Origin: Viola odorata
Taxonomy: Eukaryota; Streptophyta; Magnoliopsida; Malpighiales; Violaceae
Assembly: GCA_963691705.1 (NCBI GenBank)
Contig: OY829538.1
Coordinates: 52,417,151-52,481,150 of the forward strand
Reading direction: 5' to 3'
DNA: 64,000 nt
The notes beneath the pieces were generated by a model. It saw only the letters and a program-made list of their open reading frames with translations. It was not told the DNA's origin and ran no database searches. The position numbers and the translations under genes were made by a program. Below, piece after piece: positions 34,806 through 46,096 of this stretch. Position 1 is the first letter of the stretch; the number at the start of each line of letters is the position of its first letter.

Positions 34806-35237
34806 ATGGTTGATTCTCATTTTTTAGATACGTTCGCCCGAGATTCTCCACCAACTCCTCCGACTTCTCCTGATTCGGATAATCCTCCTCCGTCGCCTCC
34901 CTGGAGGCCGCCTGTTCGCCGACCGTGCCGCAAGAGGCGGAGGAAAGATGCTGCTAAGGCATCTAAGTCATTCTTCGATTCTCTTGCTTATTTCTCTTCG
35001 AAGGGGAGAGAAACGTCTTTCCCTCCTGACGAGTCACCGCCAAGGGCTCCTTCCGACTGTTCAGCTGTTAAAGTGGTGTCGCCGTCTGTCAAGGAGGAGT
35101 CGGATCGATCATCCACTCGCGTGGGAGAGAGGGTTGAGGAACCTTTCCCTTTTGCTGGCGAAGATCCATCACTTTTAGGTGAGGACGATGATGACGTGGT
35201 CTACTGCTATGGCATCTCCTGGTCTGATGGCGAATAG
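34806..35237 (+). CDS. Small antisense ORF 2 of E2, Pro-rich/basic/acidic protein, 143 aa
   Basis: Complete ORF from ATG 34806, antisense to gag-pol, with a TATA-like box TATTTAAG (34730-34737) 70 bp upstream and AATAAA at 35285-35290 downstream. Residues about 12-32 are Pro/Ser-rich (DSPPTPPTSPDSDNPPPSPP); 37-48 are strongly basic (RRPCRKRRRKDA), a plausible nuclear localisation or nucleic-acid binding patch; the C-terminus is acidic (EDDDDVVYCYG). The N-terminal block is conserved in the E3 remnant. I do not recognise the family. The Pro/basic/acidic arrangement would suit a disordered regulatory protein (inference). Confidence 0.6.
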   Translation: MVDSHFLDTFARDSPPTPPTSPDSDNPPPSPPWRPPVRRPCRKRRRKDAAKASKSFFDSLAYFSSKGRETSFPPDESPPRAPSDCSAVKVVSPSVKEESDRSSTRVGERVEEPFPFAGEDPSLLGEDDDDVVYCYGISWSDGE

Positions 35238-35813
35238 TTGGGCATACCATGCCTCTTTGTAGATGCCGTATGGCTTTCCCAAATAATAAAATGACGTTTT
35301 TATTTCTTTTCGCTCTTCTGCCGCTTTTCTTTCTTTATGTTTCCAAGATTATCGCGGGAGTAGGCCTTTCGCTTGACGCAACCGCCTTTCGGTTTTCAGT
35401 CAGTAACTGTCTTCTCCCAAAAGACATTGATGACTATCCACGCATCTTTTTCCCTTCTGCACGTGTTTTGTTTTCACAGGCTATTCCTTTTTTAGGTTTA
35501 ACCTTTATAAGGAGTTTACTCTTCTCTTTTAGTATTTTTTGCTAATATTTTGAAATTCTTCGTATTTCCTTTCTTCTGTGCTTCTTTCTTCTCGAGGGAT
35601 TTTACTGCAATTGCTCGCCGGTGCCGACGGCCGATTCACTGGTTCTCTGCTCCAGGTATTTTGCTTCTCTATTGCCATAGCTTTACTTTCCACTCCATTA
35701 TGTCTCGCGCTAGGCCTTCTGCAATTATCGAAAATCCTCTAGATCCCGAAGTCAGGAGAGCTCGTAGTGTTTTTGATTGTAATGAGGTTTTGAGGGCTGA
35801 GTTAGAGGAGAAC

Positions 35814-37584
35814 TGATAACGCGCTTGTCGAGGGCACGATCAAACAAATTATTACAACTTATCACATGTAACAAAATAGATTGAAGACAGTGGCAAGAGG
35901 ATCGATCCACAGAGATTGGTGAAGACTTACACTAGACAAGGCCAGATTATAAAATAAAATAATAAAAGAAACAAAACAAAACCGAATTTAAGGGCTGGAT
36001 GGAGAGAAACTGATTCAAGACCAGGTCTTGAATGTATTCGGGGGACAAGAGCACGGAGAGTATCAATCAGGGGGGGTTTTACTTGGCTAAACGAGCCAGC
36101 CAAGGCAGATTTCGGGAGCTAACAAATTCTATCTAGGAAAGCAAAATTCGGGGTCCCGAATGTCATGTTCGAGGTCCCGAATGGTAAAACAAGCAAATCA
36201 GCAAATAATTCCAGAAATAATAAAATAGAAGGAAAATAAACGCAAATAATCAATTAGAGAAGGATTCTTAGCAAAGGCACTCTAGGTTACATTCGGGACC
36301 AGATCGTCATCAGCTCAAGGGTATTCTATTCAAGACGTCATAGAAATGACATGGGGACCAGATTCCTCGGATGCCCCCTACTTTTCTCTTAAGAGAAACT
36401 ACCCCCCGTTTCCACATATGAGGTAGTCTTGACGGTTTGCCATCCCTCCAGGCACGAATGCGGGAGGGCCATACTCAAACCGCCCATGAAGCTAAGAAAA
36501 GACAGATCTAGAGCTAAAAGTCCCTCAGTTTGTCAGGCTCGTGACCTAGCTCTAATCAACTACCCACCCTATCTATTCGAGACCACTTCAGCGCAGTCAA
36601 GACTAAACAGATGCCTACTTGTTTCATGCAATTTTCCTTCCGTATTCATCACATAAATGGCAGCATTTACACAAGATAATTACCAGCGGATCAGACCTTA
36701 AATTAAATCATGCAAAAGATGTAATTAAACCGATGAATAGTCGAATATAGCATCAAGAATGTATTAAGCACATTAAGGCCTCGAATCTGCCCTTACAACC
36801 CTTGAATCAGCCTTGCTAAGAATTAAAGATTTAGCTACTCATGCTTAAAGATAAACAAATAACAATTAAAGAAAGCATAACAAGTAAATAAATATATGAA
36901 GGGAAGAAGACTTTGTTACTAAAAATCCGTTTGAAGCCCGGCGGCAAGGTTGAAGATGAGCTAACAAGAACTAGAGAGATAAACTAGAGAGAAGTCTAAG
37001 AAAACTAAAACTACATGATCATGGATAAGCCAAGATACCCTAAACTCTTCCTATCATCCTCTATTTAAACTAGAAAATACAATTATAAAATATCTTCTGC
37101 CCAACTAAGGAACAAAATGCATTTAAAGAAAGCCTATTAATATGGATCTATGCTCCCTAAAGCAAAAAGCTGAAAAAGCTGAAAGCTGATTTTCTTGGTC
37201 TTGACCAGGTTTGGCAGATCTGGAATGGGCTCAAGGCCTGCAATGGTCAGAGGGGTAGGTATTTTGTGATCAGTGCAGACTGTCGGAACAGTGTCAGAGG
37301 AGGCACATGGAAGGTCTGGGAAGAGGACACGTGGAAATGCCATTCTTCGCCCTTCGGGGTCCCGAATCCATTCGGGACCTTGAACGCGATTCTGGACTCG
37401 GGACCTCGACTGTGGTCTTGAAGCTCGAAAACGCCCAAAATGCTCCAAAAATGCATGTTTTTGCATAAACTACCTTTTTAGGCCTAGATCTGCAATAGTA
37501 ATGAAAACAAGGGTAAATTAACATAATCATGCCTTAAATTGATGAAATAATGGAGAGAAAATCATGCATAAATACACTCTATCA
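35814..37584 (-). mobile_element. Solo LTR (1.77 kb) inserted in aORF A
   Basis: TGATAACGCGC...CACTCTATCA with perfect 5-bp target duplication AGAAC (35809-35813, 37585-37589). No coding capacity. About 1.55 kb is homologous to 60592-62273, which has its own TG..CA ends and target duplication. A TATA-like signal on the minus strand (TTTAAATAG, about 37060) suggests transcription leftward. It could instead be a short non-autonomous LTR element, but I find no internal LTR duplication. Confidence 0.75.
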
Positions 37585-38181
37585 AGAACGGTATCACTTT
37601 TCCCACGGGATATCGCCCCTTTGTCCCATTGAAGGATACTCGGCTTACTGATGCCATGTGGGGGACGTTCCGGTTGGTTTATTTCAAGATGTTTACCTAC
37701 GGGTTTCGTCTTCCGCTTCATACTTCTCTGTTGAAACTATTAGACCACTACGATCTCAATCCTGTTCAAATAACTCCGCCTTCCTAGTGTGGGCTTTACG
37801 CCTTTCTTCGTTCGTATGAGATGAAGCATATTTTCGCTCCATCGCTCGATCTGTTCCGCACATTTTTCACCTTGAGGTGCCATAACTGCTTAGTGGATAT
37901 TACCCCAAGATGGAATGGTGCTCTTGTTCGGTTTTTCTGGCGGAATTTTCAAGGTTTCGAAGAGAACGTGGACAACTGGAAAAATGGCTTCTTCACCCTT
38001 CGCTTGCCCTCTCGGTATTGGCGCGGTGGTTTCAACCGAGAGATTACTAGTGCCGCTTGGCGAGAACCAGATGTGCTGTCTAGTATGGATGTATCCAATG
38101 TTAACACCTTATTAGAAATAGAAGGGCCTTTCCGCATTCGGGAATTTGCTCGGTTCAGACCTTTGTCAGAGTGTGTCGTTG

Positions 38182-38248
38182 GTGAGTCTTTTCTTTCATC
38201 GCCTTATCGCTTCGAGTTTCTTGTCATATTAAAATATTTTATCGGCAG
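38182..38248 (+). other. Short intron of aORF A
   Basis: 67 bp, GTGAGT to CGGCAG, T-rich, with a TTATTAAAAT-type region before the acceptor. Splicing joins VVG to NAEGRSS in frame. Very short for a plant intron but near the known lower range. Confidence 0.6.
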
Positions 38249-38551
38249 GTAACGCTGAGGGTCGATCCTCCGAGGAAAGTGACACTCCTCTAAACGTGGT
38301 GCCGCTTCAGACATTACCTCCTTCTCCTCCACCCGAAGGCTCTAGTCGTCCGCCTATTCCGCCGCGAGGAAGAAGAAACAAAACCGTCGCGACACGCAAC
38401 ACATCTGCCCGACCTTCTCGTTTCCTTGAGAATTGGCTACCGTCTCGCGGTAAGGGAGTGGCCCCAAGTAATCCCGTGATTGAAGAGGTCGACAGTGATA
38501 GCGGAAGCATGGATACTGGTTCCGAGCTACGTCATGCCACCCTTGCCCAAC

Positions 38552-41500
38552 TGTTGCTACCCGATTTTTGACACGAGTAATTTAAATCATCACTATTTTA
38601 TCACAAAATTTCCACGTTTTTATTAATTATTATTATTCGTGTCATTTTATTTTATTTCGCTTTATTCGTATTTTTATTATTTTTCTGTTCGAGTTTTTAT
38701 CGATTTCAAACGAGATTTTTCGGACCGTTGGTTCGAACAAAATTAAATATTTTTTCCCGTGCACACTTTTCTCCTCCATTTTCCAAATAAAGCCAACACA
38801 CTCCATCCTTTTCAAATCAACAACGGACACCATTTTCTTTCAAACCAACGGATCCAATTTCAATTGGATCCCATTATAAACACACCACCTGATTTCAATT
38901 GAGGGGGAGGGAGCCATCACAAATTCAAAAACAGCCACCTCTGCCAAATCCAAATTCCATCCCCCTGAAAATTAAATCCAATCCCTGCCAACTTCAATTA
39001 AATCCATCTCTCTGCCAAAAATCCAAATAAAACCCCCCGCTGAATCCAAAACCAAATTAATTTCAATCCTTTGCCAAATCGAACCCATACACCAAATTAA
39101 ACCCAACCAAACTAACCCAAACCAGCACTGAATTTGCCACAGGGACAGCCCCAAAACAGCCACCTCTGCCACCCTAAATCAGCCCCAAATCTGACCAAGA
39201 ACCACCACCAAATCAGCCCCAAAAACAGACCCAAACAGACCCAAAAAAACAGCCCCAAGATCACCCAAAAATCAGTCCCAACATACACACAAAAACCAGA
39301 CCCAGAACAACATCAAACCAGCTCCAAAAATCTCCCAAAACAGCACCCAAATCAAACACCAGACCAGCCCCGGAATAGCCCCCAAACCAGACCCAAATCA
39401 GCACCAAAACAGCCCCCAAACCAGCATCAAAACAGCCCCGGAATAGCCCCCAAACCAGACCCAAATCAGCACCAAAACAGCCCCCAAATCAACATCAGAC
39501 CAGCCCCAAAACAGCACCCAAACCCGCCCCGAATCAGTACCAAATCAGCACCCAAACCAGCCCCGAACCAGTACCAAAACAGCCCAAAAACAGCCTCGAA
39601 ATATACCTCAAAGACAGCCCCGAAATCTACCTCAAAACAACCTCAAACCAACATCAGACCAGCCCCTAAACGCAACCCAAACAGCCGCGCCACGCCGCAG
39701 CAACCGCTGCTCCTTGGCCGGAGGTAGCGAATAAAAGAGAAAGAGATTGAGGGAGAGGGAGAAGAGAGGGCAGCAGCAGCCCTAAATTGAAGAAAAAAGA
39801 GATGAGAGAAAGAAGGAGGTGGCTGCGTGCAGCCCTAAAAAAATGAAAGAGGAGAAGAAATGGGTTAAGAATGAGGGAGAAGGAATAAGAGGGGTTGGGC
39901 TTCGGCCCAACCAAAGAAAGAAAATAAAAATGGGCTGCGGCCCAACCAAAAAAAAAAGGAAAATGGGCTGCGGCCCATGAAGAGAAAAATAAAAAGAAAT
40001 GGGCTACGGCCCAAGCCCCTTTTAGTTAAAATCGGTATTAACTTTTTCTTCGTATTCTTGCAGGTATCGAATTTACAATTACTGTTCCGAGCGGATATTT
40101 CACCATCGTTGATATCGGTGACAAATTTCTGAACTTGAACTTTAAAGCTCATTTCTTCTTTATTAGAATTGTTAACTTAATTTATTATTTATTCGTATGC
40201 ATGTTATTTAGAATCGTTAGAATTCTAATTAATTTGTTTACATGATGATTATGCCCCACGAATACGATTTAATTTTATGCTCGCTCGTGTGCAGCTTTGA
40301 CTCCACGAATAGATTTTATTTATGCTTATGAATGTGTTTTATGCATTATGCACATCAAATGTGGATATATTTATGTGCATCAACATTATATTTTATTATG
40401 CATTCGTAATGACTTTCGACTGACTTGATCGTCGGAGTGTATACGCCGGGGAACCCCCCGGCGTCCTTTTCAGGTACATGCGGAAGAAACGAGAAGGTAT
40501 CGGATGCTTCGCTGACTTCAATATCGGTGACGATTTTCCAAACTCGAGCTTTAAAGCTCACTCCTCATTTATTTGAATTGCTAAATTATTTATTATTGCT
40601 TGTGCTACTAACCTCGGTTTTGTAGGTTAGAATTAATTGATATTTGCCTTCAAGTACACTTCTCTCACCCTTTTATTTATTCAATGCTTTTTGTTTATAT
40701 TTGTATGTATGATTATTTAGAATTGTTAGTATTAAAATCAATTTGATTGCATGAGAATTAATTTTCATCAATAACTCCCTTTAATAATTTCCCTCAAATC
40801 GACCCTTGCCTGAACGAATTAGGCTTAGTAATTACTCAACGTTCATTTTATTAAATGCATGAAATTTGAATAGGATTAGTATTAAACATCACGCTTTAAT
40901 TTAATTGCATGATTATTAATTACTGAAATTCCTAAGATCTTTAATAAATCCCCACAAATCAAAACGAATAAAATCAATCCAAAAAAATCAAACAAAGTAG
41001 TAATCAAAACATAGGATTTAAATCTTTTCCAATAACTTAGGCTCCTCTAAATTTTTAGGATAGTAAATCACCAAAGAAAATAATCACTTGAAAGCGAAAA
41101 GATAGTAAATGGGCCTTAAGCCCTACTCCTAGAAAATACCTCCATATTTTAAGCCCTTTTATTCTTAGAGATCCCCTCCTAAATGCGATTTAAATCTTTA
41201 ATGTTGAATGCTTTAATGAATGTATTCGTGTGCGGCTTCGACCCCACGATTGTATTTTTATTTATGCGATCTTGACGAATGTGTTATGTGCGCGGCTTCG
41301 ACCCCACTCCTCGGTTTTTTCTCTTTTCAACGTGTTTTCTCGCATTCATGAAAATGGTACTTTGCTAGTCTATGCATGCTTAGAACCACCTAGTAAATAG
41401 GATTAATCACGTGCATTGGCCCGATGATGTAGTAACTCATCTGTGATGATAGTGATTTCGATCGCCGTGATTCGTCTATGATTTACTAGGGTCGTCGCTT

Positions 41501-42007
41501 TGGTGAAGATTAATAAAACGTTAGTAATTTCACCTAATCAATCTTGCATGTAATCTGATTAATTTTGAACTTGATTAAAGATAATCGGAATAGGTATGCA
41601 ACCAACCCTTTTACCTTTTAGAGGATAAAATGTTTATTTTCTTTTTAACAACTCAACAATAATTAGGATAAAATCAATCCAATCAACTTAAAAACTAAAG
41701 CGACGACTCCCCCCTGAGGGCCCAAATTACTTGTTTTCAACATGATTTTTAAACACCTCTTTTTAGAACCGGTAACCTTTTTAAGGATGAGATTCGGGTG
41801 CCTAACACCTTCCCGAGTCCATAATACGACCCCGAACCATCGTTCTCGGGTTTAGACCCTTTTTATTTGTGCCTTAGTTTTTATTTTATTTTCTTCTTTT
41901 TCGGACCTTTTTTTAGGTTTCCCTAAACCTTAGAAAAATAGGGTGGCGACTTCATTGTTATGTGTGAATTTCTTCACGTCCCGAATTTCGCTCGCGACGG
42001 TGCGACA
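38552..42007. mobile_element. Solo LTR (3456 bp) inserted in aORF A
   Basis: TGTTGCTACCC...GACGGTGCGACA with perfect 5-bp target duplication CCAAC (38547-38551, 42008-42012). The right part has GATTCGGGTGCCTAACACCTTC and GGGTGGCGACT, wording that I associate with the very long LTRs of Ogre-like Tat elements (memory, not searched). A region at 39120-39680 is a low-complexity CAGCCCCAAA/ACCAGACCCAAAT repeat, and the segments near 40050-40150 and 40490-40570 are similar to each other. No retroviral genes, so I read it as a solo LTR. Confidence 0.75.
39120..39680. repeat. Low-complexity CAGCCCCAAA-type repeats within the 3.4-kb solo LTR
   Basis: Irregular repeats of about 20-60 bp built on ACCAGCCCCRAA and CAGCACCAAA. 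One 60-bp segment (AGCCCCGGAATAGCCCCCAA) is present twice, near 39366 and 39434. It produces a long Gln/Pro/Asn-rich open frame that I do not regard as a gene. Confidence 0.75.
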
Positions 42008-43166
42008 CCAACGAATGAAACTTAGGTCCAGAAAAGGTGATCCTGCAGCAGAGTCAACCGAGGACGATAGCGAAGAGATCGCTACCGAAATGGAGCGTCT
42101 CGTAAAGAGAGTTCGCAAAGAGAAATCTGACCCACTAATTCCTTCCGTGGAGGAAATCAATGGGGTTCCTTCCGAGGAGGTTGACGCCTCGCACGTTACG
42201 GGTCCCTTGCCAGTGACGGAAGTTACCAAGGTGCCCTCTGCCATTCCTCCTAAGGTTAACGAGGCTTCGGCAACGGTGGTCTCTCCCTTGGTGTCTGGCG
42301 GTCCTAGTTCCCCTATTCGCTCCTTTATTCCAGATGTGAGCTTACCAACTCCGAATCCCATCTCTCCTCCCCCACGGAAGCCTCAGCCCTTGTTTCTTTC
42401 TTCGATTTTGGGAATTGGTGATTCTGCAAAAAATTGCTCTCCTCCTTACATCGCCAACCTTTCCCCTCAAGGTCTTCAAGGCCCCATTGCTTATCAGCTG
42501 GACTTGTCTTCCCTTGGTACCGACGGTCTCCGTGCTTTAGGGGTATCGGACCCGTCATCGCGAGAGGAACCAGTGGGCCCGATAGTAGGGAAAATGTTTA
42601 CTTCTTCGAAGGACAAAGAAGAGTTCTTGCGGCGTCCTCCCGACGTACGCCATTCACGTCTTCTGACTGACATGTTGGCCTGCTTCCGCGAGTTAAACTA
42701 CTTTTTCGAGGATCGTCATGACAAGGTTCAACCTTCTCTTGATTTAAAGGGAGAACTAGATGCTGCTTTAGGGAAGGTAACGGAGCTGTCGCAGCTTCAG
42801 GAGCGGACCCGGGCGGAGTTGGACGACTGTCGCGCTGAGCTTGCTCGAGAAAGATCAAAAGGGAAGGCTAAGATAGACCTTCTAGAGGCGGAATTGGTGG
42901 TAGCTGACAGAAAGAATATCTTCCTTCGCGAAGAGATAGCATCTCGTGATGCGGATTTGGCCAAAGTGTCTTCAAAGATAGCCTGGTGGAAGAACAAGAC
43001 CATGGATAGTTGTATCGCTGAATTTATGAGTCTCTATCGCCAGGGAACTGTTGACTCGTCAGTGCTGACCGATTACGCTTCCAAGAGACTAAAGGATTTG
43101 GGCGAAGGTGAGAGAGATCTTCCTTCTTCTAGAGAAAAACGGAGGAATGGTGATCGCGATCCATGA

Positions 43167-43782
43167 TTAATCGAGGTTGCTCTATTTAGAAGATTTTCCG
43201 CTTATTTGCTTCTTTGTCTTGTAATAACGCCTCGTTGTGCGACAATACTTGTATTTCATTGCTATTTGATTTTCATTTCGCCTTTTCGCGCTAACCCAAC
43301 GCTATTCTTTTAATCAACGCCATCTTGCGTTATCTCCTTTCTTACGATACCGCTCTTGTTTTTTCCAAGAGATAGTACCTTCTTTTCAGAGCATTTAATG
43401 CTTGCTATCCTTTCCTTAGAAAAGTCATGATTGTGCAGGCACACGTGTCTATTTCTTCCAGCGCCACGGGCTAGCGTGCTTGAGAACTTTGCCTAAATCG
43501 AGGCGTTGTAGTGCTTTTCTAGGATTGCACTCATTACCTGAGTCTGTTCCTTATGCCACTCCCACGCAACGACTGTGGCATTCGTCGTTTCGTTTGATCA
43601 TTAGGGTTATAAAACCCAATATTTATTCTTTTCCCTATTCTTTTTTCATCCCGCTTTCTCATATTTTCTTTTAGCCGTCTTATTTTCTCCCCACTATTCA
43701 AGGCTCTTTGAAGTGCTTTTCTCTGAAGGAATTTCCTTTCTCCTCCATCGTCTTCTTCATCTTTTAATTCTTTAATTCTGCC
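43167..43782 (+). promoter_or_regulatory. Intergenic region between aORF A and aORF B with TATA box
   Basis: About 615 bp with T-rich stretches and a TATAAAA at 43618-43624, 165 bp before ATG 43783. It probably combines the 3' end of A and the promoter of B. No ORF I would call. Confidence 0.45.
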
Positions 43783-46096
43783 ATGGCTAAGACTCGCCGT
43801 ACTGAGTCGAAATCTGCCGATGAGAAAATGATGGATATTACGTCTAGTGTTATCACATCTGAGGCCGCTCTCCGTGAGCATTTGGCCTCCCATAATGCTG
43901 ATATTCCTGATGATTATAAAACCACTGTTGCCCCTGAGTCACTACGTTTGAACAGCGTTTTGATGGGCAATCGTAGGGTCATGTATGCGCAAATGTTCCG
44001 TTATGGCTTCCGGCTTCCCATTGACTCTTTTGCAAAGAATTTCTTGTTGCCGGCGATCTAACTCCGACCCAACTATCCCCAAATGCATATTGTTGTGTTT
44101 ATGCTTTTCTGAAACTTTGCAAATACAAAGGGATTACTTCCCCTTCCCTTCTACTGCTTAAATCTCTTTTTAAGCTGATGAAATGCCGGGGGGTGATAAC
44201 GATATCGCCCCGTTTTGACGATGACTCTCTGAAGTCTTTTACTTGGAAACTCCTCCATATCGAGTCTTCCGTTGATGGCTGGAAAAAAGAGTTTTTTGTG
44301 ATAGATCTTCCTAGAGATCTTGGTTCCTGGTGGCGATCTGAGTTTAATCAAAACGTGGATGACAACGTCTGGAGCCGACTAGGGACCCTTCCGAAATGTG
44401 AGCAAGACTGGTTAAACACATTGCTGAAACTGGAAATCAACATTCACATCCGTCAAGTGGCTTGTAGAATGGACATTCGATCTTGTGTTAAACGTGAGTG
44501 TCGCGTTACTCCTTTCTTTGTTATCGCTGATACTAATGCTGAGAGCGTAAGGAGACGCTTGAAAAGGGCTCAAGAGAGAGAAGAAAAAGAGAGAGCTACT
44601 TCCACGGAAGCAACTGATAACCCCATCGATCTTCCGGCTACTTCCGCTACTCTTGTTCAGGTTTCCTCTTCTTCAGCCGGTGTGAGGGATCCTGATATTC
44701 CTTCAGGCGTTCCCCTTGTGACCATCGTTGCTCCTCCTGCCCAGCCTTCTTCTTCTTCTAAGGCTCCTAAGGCCATTGCCAAAGGAAAAAAGAAGAGAAA
44801 AATGAGAAGCGTTGCCGCTCTTACACCTTCTCCAGACGCGGCAGACTCTTCAGAAGAACCTCTTCCCCACGCTGATACAGTAAGGGTGCCTTTTAGCCAT
44901 GATATGCTATATTTCGACATCTGTCGTCGTTTGATTTCTCTTTTCTATATTTCATATTGCGTTCTTGGCAGGACACTACCGTTGTCACTACATCCGTTCC
45001 TCCCTCAGGCGATATGAATATAGGATACGTGCTGACTGGTTCCAAGAAGAGACAGCGGCCGAAAGATGAGGGCAGAAATCCATCTTCCTCTACCACCGGG
45101 ATGGGGAACAGACCTGCGGACGGGTTTGACTCTACGGCTGTTCCCCAGGGAGGGAATCCGTCAGAATTTTTGGAGAACTTGGGCACAGGCGATACCTTCG
45201 GGGTTTCGCCCAATTCTTTCGGCGGTCCCGCTCACGCATATTCCTCTAACCCGGGGTATCAAGAGGTCTTGCGGGATTTTTCAGGCTATCAGCCTCATGG
45301 TGTTTATCTTGCTCCAGGGGATTCGTCCACCCAGGTTCACCCTCCTTCTCCTCTGGCGTTTGCTCCTTCGAGCATTCCTCTGCGGGATCGTTATGGCGAA
45401 GGAGGTACCACCTTCAACTTTGTGGCGGATCTCAGTCCGATAGGTGGGGTTAGCTCTGTAACCCATCAAGTTGGACTGTATGATTTCCGTAACACCGGTT
45501 TGGCGGCATTGGGGGGTGATGGCTCGGATGAAGTTTCGGCTTTATTGGCTTCCCAGGTATTGGCGTCTGCGGCAGAACGTGACGCTTTTCTTTCTAAAGC
45601 CGAGTTTGATAGGGAGAACTCATTGCGCACCAATCTTTTCACTAGTTTGATGAAATTCCATTACTGGGCAGAGGAGGCGCGACGTCAGGCTGCCTCTCTT
45701 TCCTCTGCTTTGGAAGAATTAACGCGAGAGCGGAATGAGAAGAAAAAGTTGCTGGAGGAGCGTACAAACTTATTACTGGCTCATCAGAAGCAGAAAGAAG
45801 AACAGTCTGTCACCTTGGCAGCGGAGAGGGCCAAAGTTACTGCCTTGGAGAATGAGAAGTCATCCCTGGCCAAGGAGAAAGCTGCCCTGGAGGAAGAGTC
45901 GGCTGATAGGAGCCTGTGGCATGTCGAGCAGACTGCCTCTATTTTGGTCGCTTGCTTTGAGGAATTCCATGGGGTCGACGCATACAAACCCGATGAGGTC
46001 ACTGCCGCTTTCAAACGAAGATCTGGCCACCTTAATGAGGAGGGCTTTCGCCAAGCTAAGGCGACAGGCTGGAAACGGAGGCACCCCGAAGGTTGA
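43783..46096 (+). pseudogene. Antisense ORF B of E2: Transposase_28-like domain plus coiled coil, spliced
   Basis: ATG 43783 with a TATA box (TATAAAA, 43618-43624) upstream. The N-terminal part (FRYGFRLPIDSF, then QLSPNAYCCVYAF in a shifted frame) resembles Pfam Transposase_28 (putative gypsy type transposon). A Ser/Thr/Pro-rich, basic linker (KGKKKRKM) ends at 44879. An intron 44880-44971 (GTAAGG..TTGGCAG) splits it in phase 0. The second exon has SVPPSGDM, a central domain and a long coiled coil (about 45690-45900), matching E1 aORF exon for exon. One stop plus a frame change at about 44059-44068 break it. The protein is antisense to gag-pol; its role is unknown, and the basic patch suggests nuclear or nucleic-acid binding (inference). 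Confidence 0.8.

Larger units (their letters stand above)
35700..43166 (+). pseudogene. Antisense ORF A of E2, paralogue of B, interrupted by two solo LTRs
   Basis: Coding pieces: 35700-35813, 37590-38181, 38249-38551, 42013-43166. They read in one frame when the solo LTRs with their target duplications and a 67-bp intron (38182-38248, GTGAGT..CGGCAG) are set aside. N-terminal region has FTYGFRLPLHTSLLKLL and CGLYAFLRSY (Transposase_28-like). The linker has PPSPPPEG and PRGRRNK; the C-terminal part has RSRKGD, an acidic patch and a coiled coil (about 42730-42990). A TAG at 37785-37787 replaces a Trp expected by comparison. A TATAAGG lies at 35516-35522. Related to B in layout but well diverged in sequence. 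Function unknown. Confidence 0.78.

Noticed and set aside
39134..39727. 197-codon Gln/Pro/Asn-rich open frame
   Set aside because: Produced by a low-complexity CAGCCCCAAA repeat inside a solo LTR; no start context or homologue.
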